Below, in pieces: positions 60,863-64,000 of a DNA stretch of 64,000 bases; the first letter of the stretch is position 1; every line of letters begins with the position of its first letter. Source of the stretch: Cognatishimia sp. MH4019 (GTDB lineage: Bacteria; Pseudomonadota; Alphaproteobacteria; Rhodobacterales; Rhodobacteraceae); NCBI RefSeq assembly GCF_020177595.1, contig NZ_JAHTBL010000008.1, positions 1 to 64,000 of the forward strand, in the 5' to 3' direction. The translations under genes were made by a program, and so were the position numbers. Below the pieces are notes generated by a model. The model was not told the origin of the DNA and did no database searches. It saw only the letters and a program-made list of their open reading frames with translations.

Positions 60863-61560
60863 CCGCACCGACATTCCGCAACTGGCAGAGCGTTCAAGAG
60901 GAAGTGCGTCGCCGCATTCATGCGCGCGAATGGCCTCCGGGGGAGTTGATACCGAATGAGGCCGACCTCGCGATGGAGTTTGGCTGTGCAAGAGCCACCG
61001 TGAACCGCGCGTTGCGGTCTCTGGCGGACAGTGGGCTGCTTGATCGTCGGCGCAAAGCCGGAACGCGCGTTGCCGCTCAGCCCGTGGCAAAAGCCACTTT
61101 GGATATCTCTGTCATCCGCAAGGAAGTGGAAGAGCGGGGCTGCAAATATGGCTACCAGTTGATCGAACGCAGCGAGGCTATCCCGCCTTTGGAGGTAAGT
61201 GGTTCGATGAGAACCCCAGCCGCCGGCACGCTGCTTCACGTGCGCGCACTTCATTTGGCCGACGATGCGGCCTACGCGCTGGAAGACAGGTGGATCAATA
61301 CAACCGTTGTTCCGAAAGCCTTGTCCGAGGGCTTCGATCAGATCAGCGCAAACGAGTGGCTCATGGCGAATGCCCCCTACACTGGCGGCGAGATCGGATT
61401 TTCCGCTGTTCAGGCGACACCGGAAGAAGCAGATATGCTGCGTGTGTCAGAGCGCAGCGCACTCTTTGCCATAGACCGTCTGACTTGGGATCACACCGCA
61501 TCCGTCACAAAAGTCCGACTGATCTATGCACCGGGCTATCAATTGCGAACAGTTTTGTAG
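60859..61560 (+). CDS. hutC: Histidine utilisation repressor (GntR family, UTRA)
   Basis: A 233-residue HutC-subfamily GntR repressor. The N-terminal winged helix has PPGELIPNEADLAMEFGCAR, then TVNRALRSLADSGLLDRRRKAGTRV. The UTRA domain (about 90-230) has the HutC pattern including LHVRALHLADDAAYALEDRWIN and TVVPKALSEGFDQISANEWL. It normally binds urocanate and then leaves the operator. It is co-transcribed with hutF (ATGA overlap) and divergent from hutIHGU. Confidence 0.95.
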   Translation: MTAPTFRNWQSVQEEVRRRIHAREWPPGELIPNEADLAMEFGCARATVNRALRSLADSGLLDRRRKAGTRVAAQPVAKATLDISVIRKEVEERGCKYGYQLIERSEAIPPLEVSGSMRTPAAGTLLHVRALHLADDAAYALEDRWINTTVVPKALSEGFDQISANEWLMANAPYTGGEIGFSAVQATPEEADMLRVSERSALFAIDRLTWDHTASVTKVRLIYAPGYQLRTVL

Positions 61561-61660
61561 CTGGCGCCTTTAAAGCATGTAGCAATGGCGCGCTTGCTAG
61601 ATTTGGGCGCGTGAAGTTTTCGCACTTGCTGCGGCGGTTGATCCTGACACTCTAATCAGT

Positions 61661-62908
61661 TCACGCCTTGCTCTGGTGATAGTCTTGATAGTTTTGCTGG
61701 ATCGCGATTTGGTCCACGATGAACTTGGCGTCGTGCCAGACCCCCCAAATGAAAGAGGAGCCTCTGCGGGACTGCCAAGGTAAGCCTACGAAGTAAAGAC
61801 CCGGCACCTTCGAGACACCGCGTTGATGGATCGGTCTACCGCTCTCGTCCAGCGTGTCCGCGTGCAGCCAGCTGTAGTCAAATCGAAAACCGGTTGCCCA
61901 AATAATCGTGCCGATGCCACGCTCGGTCAGGTTCAGCGATCTGACCGGATCGGTGACACAGGTGGGATCAGCGGGGATTTGCCAGGCTTCGGGCTCTGGC
62001 GGCAGGTCAATCCCGGTGCGGCGCACATAGGCGTCTGCAGCTTCCAGAAGAGACAGATAGTTGGCATCGCCTGCGTCTATGTTGGTTTTGAGATCATCGG
62101 CAATGTGCAGGACCCCGTCCTCATATCCGCTGGTCATCCCTAAAAGCGTGATGCCCTGTTCAGCAAGTCGTCGAAAATCCACGGTCTTGCCGCCATGTGC
62201 GCCGCTCACGGCAATGGTCACATGTTCGGTCCCCGGCGCAGGGGTGTCCATGTTCCAGATGCCCAGTACACCAAGCCACCAGACGTTGTCACGCCCCCGA
62301 TAGCGCCGTGGAGGGCGGTCGTGCGGGCCGATTGAGAAATAGACCTCACGTCCGGCATCATGCAATTCGGCCGCGATCTGGGAGCCGGATGACCCGCCTC
62401 CGACGATCAAAACAGCCCCCTCGGGCAAGGCCTGCGGGTTGCGGTAAGCGGTCGAGTGCATCTGCGTTACCTCCGCCGTGTCCGGCACGATCGACGGGAT
62501 GGCCGGTTTTTGGAAGGGACCGGTGGCGCAGACGACATTGTGGGCATCAAACTCGCCCCGGGATGTGCGCACATGGAAACCTGCGCGACCCGGGTGTGGT
62601 GTGACCGCTTCAACGGTGACGCCGGTCCGGACCGGCGCGTCGATTATAAGGGCATAGTCTTCAAAATAGCGAGCGACGCTCTCCTTGTCGGGAAAGTCTT
62701 CGCCGTCACATGAAAAGGCCATTCCGGGAAAGCGGTCATGCCAGGCCGGACCATTTGCCTTCAAAGAATCCCACCGCTCCGACCGCCAGCGCTCTGCGAT
62801 GCGACCCCGTTCGACAACCACGTGATCAATGCCAGCTGCACGCAGATGTTCACTGGTCGCAACACCGCCCTGACCTGCGCCGATAACAAGAGTGTCGATC
62901 TGTTCCAT
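61661..62908 (-). CDS. FAD/NAD(P)-binding flavoprotein monooxygenase (CzcO-like)
   Basis: A 415-residue class B-like flavoprotein. It has an FAD-binding GxGxxG (VIGAGQGGVATSEHLRAAG) at the N-terminus, ERWRSERWDSLKANGP, a second nucleotide motif VGGGSSGSQIAAELHDAG near 165-185 and ATGFRFDYSW near the C-terminus. The strict FxGxxxHxxxW/F motif of FMOs and BVMOs is absent; MHSTAYRNP occupies the equivalent place, as in CzcO-type proteins. It could oxygenate an N- or S-containing small molecule. Immediate neighbours are the hut operon (convergent) and a divergent Rieske oxygenase, so a role in breakdown of a histidine-related or methylated nitrogen compound is possible but unproved. Confidence 0.85.
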   Translation of the reverse strand: MEQIDTLVIGAGQGGVATSEHLRAAGIDHVVVERGRIAERWRSERWDSLKANGPAWHDRFPGMAFSCDGEDFPDKESVARYFEDYALIIDAPVRTGVTVEAVTPHPGRAGFHVRTSRGEFDAHNVVCATGPFQKPAIPSIVPDTAEVTQMHSTAYRNPQALPEGAVLIVGGGSSGSQIAAELHDAGREVYFSIGPHDRPPRRYRGRDNVWWLGVLGIWNMDTPAPGTEHVTIAVSGAHGGKTVDFRRLAEQGITLLGMTSGYEDGVLHIADDLKTNIDAGDANYLSLLEAADAYVRRTGIDLPPEPEAWQIPADPTCVTDPVRSLNLTERGIGTIIWATGFRFDYSWLHADTLDESGRPIHQRGVSKVPGLYFVGLPWQSRRGSSFIWGVWHDAKFIVDQIAIQQNYQDYHQSKA

Positions 62909-62978
62909 GGCAATCGCCTCTGTTGCTTTGTCCAACGTGCTATAGTGCGAGGGACGTCGAACCAATCAGTCATTTGCG

Positions 62979-62995
62979 AAGCAGTGGTTCTGCTT
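62979..62995. promoter_or_regulatory. Inverted repeat AAGCAG-N5-CTGCTT between flavoprotein and Rieske genes
   Basis: Perfect six-base arms with a five-base centre in the 190-bp divergent region, 71 bases from the flavoprotein start and 104 from the Rieske start. It may be an operator serving both genes. No cognate regulator is identifiable in the window other than HutC, whose candidate site looks different. Confidence 0.4.
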
Positions 62996-63098
62996 TGCCT
63001 AAGCAATGATAAGTTAACGGCACACTTTCTTTTAAGGGCAGGCGGTCGCACAATGTTGCGTGACGTTTCAGTGCCGACTCGCTCAAGGAGATGTGCCC

Positions 63099-64000
63099 AT
63101 GCCCAAGGATCATGTCGACCCGATTGCCGCATTGCGCGATAACACGTCCGTGCCTTTCGAGCGTGCACGCGCCATGCCGACAGAGGTGTATACGTCGCCA
63201 ACCTTCGTCGCAGCCGAGTTGGAGCATATCTTCAGCAAAGAGTGGTATTGTGTGGGGCGCGCAGATTCACTGTCGTCCCCGGGTGACTATGTATCCTGCG
63301 AACTTGCAGGCCAACCTATTGTCGTTCTGCGTGACGGTGAGGGTGCTCTGCGGGCGCTCAACAATGTCTGCCTGCACCGTATGTCGACCTTGCTGCACGG
63401 GCGGGGCAGCGCCAAGACCATCGTGTGTCCGTACCACGCCTGGACCTACAACCTTGACGGCAAACTGCGCGGCGCACCGGCGATGACGCAGAATGAAGGG
63501 TTCTGCAAGGATCACTACGCGCTCCCGCACATGCGGTGCGAAGAATGGTTAGGCTGGGTTTTTGTCTGCCTCGACCCCGATGCCGCGCCGGTCTGCGATC
63601 AGTTGGTAGAGGTCGCACAGATGATCTCTGGCTATGACATGACCAACTATTCCGAGGCGTTCTACGAAGAACACGTCTGGGATACCAACTGGAAAGTGCT
63701 GGCCGAGAATTTCATGGAAAGCTACCATCTGCCAGTTTGTCATGCAGGCACGATCGGGAGCCTGTCCAAGCTCGAAGACATGATCTGCCCCCCGGGCCGC
63801 CCTGCCTTCAACTACCACACAATTCTGAAAGATGAAGCGCTTCGCATTGCGATGGCGCATCCCACAAAGAATGACCGCTTGAAGGGAGAGGAACGGCGTA
63901 TGACATATCTTCTGGCGCTTTATCCCAGCCTGATGATCACGCTTACGCCCGGCTATTTCTGGTATCTGTCCCTGCACCCCAAAGGGCCGGGTCAGGTCCA
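63099..64000 (+). CDS. Rieske non-haem iron oxygenase alpha subunit (partial, runs off window)
   Basis: The first 300 or so residues of a ring-hydroxylating-type oxygenase; the reading frame is open to the window end. AAGGAG lies eight bases before the ATG. The Rieske [2Fe-2S] site is CLHRMSTLLHG...CPYHAWTYN (CxH-x16-CxxH, about residues 90-115). The catalytic iron site is ENFMESYHLPVCH (two His, four residues apart, with an upstream acidic bridge). The sequence style (EHIFSKEWYCVGR, NTSVPFERARAMPTEVY) is nearer to choline/carnitine/betaine-demethylating Rieske enzymes than to dioxygenases of aromatic rings. It needs a reductase partner, perhaps encoded beyond the window. Substrate unknown. 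Confidence 0.92.
   Translation, partial: MPKDHVDPIAALRDNTSVPFERARAMPTEVYTSPTFVAAELEHIFSKEWYCVGRADSLSSPGDYVSCELAGQPIVVLRDGEGALRALNNVCLHRMSTLLHGRGSAKTIVCPYHAWTYNLDGKLRGAPAMTQNEGFCKDHYALPHMRCEEWLGWVFVCLDPDAAPVCDQLVEVAQMISGYDMTNYSEAFYEEHVWDTNWKVLAENFMESYHLPVCHAGTIGSLSKLEDMICPPGRPAFNYHTILKDEALRIAMAHPTKNDRLKGEERRMTYLLALYPSLMITLTPGYFWYLSLHPKGPGQV

Noticed and set aside
1-64000. CRISPR arrays, insertion sequences or prophage
   Set aside because: No regularly spaced repeats, transposase or integrase motifs, or phage structural genes were seen on either strand.

Overview
This 64 kb window has high GC content and runs of genes joined by ATGA or TGATG overlaps. Its gene set is typical of an alphaproteobacterium of the Rhodobacteraceae (Roseobacter group): tripartite tricarboxylate transporter, NnrS/NnrU, two NarK proteins ahead of narGHJI, the HutF/HutG branch of histidine breakdown, and a Rieske oxygenase. 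The genus cannot be fixed from the sequence alone. No insertion sequence, prophage, CRISPR array or replication origin was recognised, so this reads as ordinary chromosome or chromid carrying metabolic islands.

Layout. 0.1-0.5 kb: single-domain response regulator. 0.8-9.7 kb: two divergent operons, one with a hydratase, a FadR-type GntR regulator and a large FAD/Fe-S 2-hydroxyacid dehydrogenase, the other with a serine-glyoxylate-type aminotransferase and a TctCBA transporter. Together they suggest uptake and oxidation of a carboxylate or hydroxyacid feeding glyoxylate or amino-acid metabolism. 9.7-13.3 kb: LysR regulator divergent from LtrA, a K+-channel-like protein and two small genes. 13.3-18.5 kb: peptide-type ABC importer. 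18.7-21.3 kb: lytic transglycosylase, acetate kinase and tRNA-Thr(TGT). 21.5-31.6 kb: amino-sugar (GlcNAc/MurNAc) catabolism with its own GntR regulator and sugar ABC importer. The murQ-like gene is broken by a single-base frameshift in a run of seven G. 31.7-48.9 kb: nitrate respiration and NO response, comprising NsrR, NnrS, NnrU, a Crp/Fnr regulator, NarK1, NarK2, NarGHJI, a peptidyl-prolyl isomerase, a hemerythrin-like protein, carbonic anhydrase, MoeA and a DUF2478 protein. 49.3-50.4 kb: a decayed MFS transporter. 50.5-54.1 kb: a free-standing adenylation-carrier-thioester reductase (A-T-R) enzyme that overlaps a convergent short-chain dehydrogenase. 54.2-61.6 kb: complete histidine utilisation, hutIHGU divergent from hutF-hutC. 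61.7-64 kb: a flavoprotein monooxygenase divergent from a Rieske oxygenase that runs off the window.

Working together. In the nitrate island, NarK1/NarK2 exchange nitrate and nitrite, NarGHI reduces nitrate at the membrane, and NarJ and MoeA serve its assembly and cofactor. NsrR, NnrS and NnrU deal with NO. FNR-type boxes and an NsrR-like palindrome lie in the expected intergenic regions. In the hut island, HutH, HutU, HutI, HutF and HutG convert histidine to glutamate, formate and two ammonia, under HutC.

Points most worth a second look: the A-T-R enzyme with its overlapping SDR; the murQ frameshift next to a mirror-image pair of repeats spaced exactly 100 bp; the perfect 31-bp palindrome between LysR and LtrA; the accessory genes carried in the nar operon; and the flavoprotein/Rieske pair beside hut.
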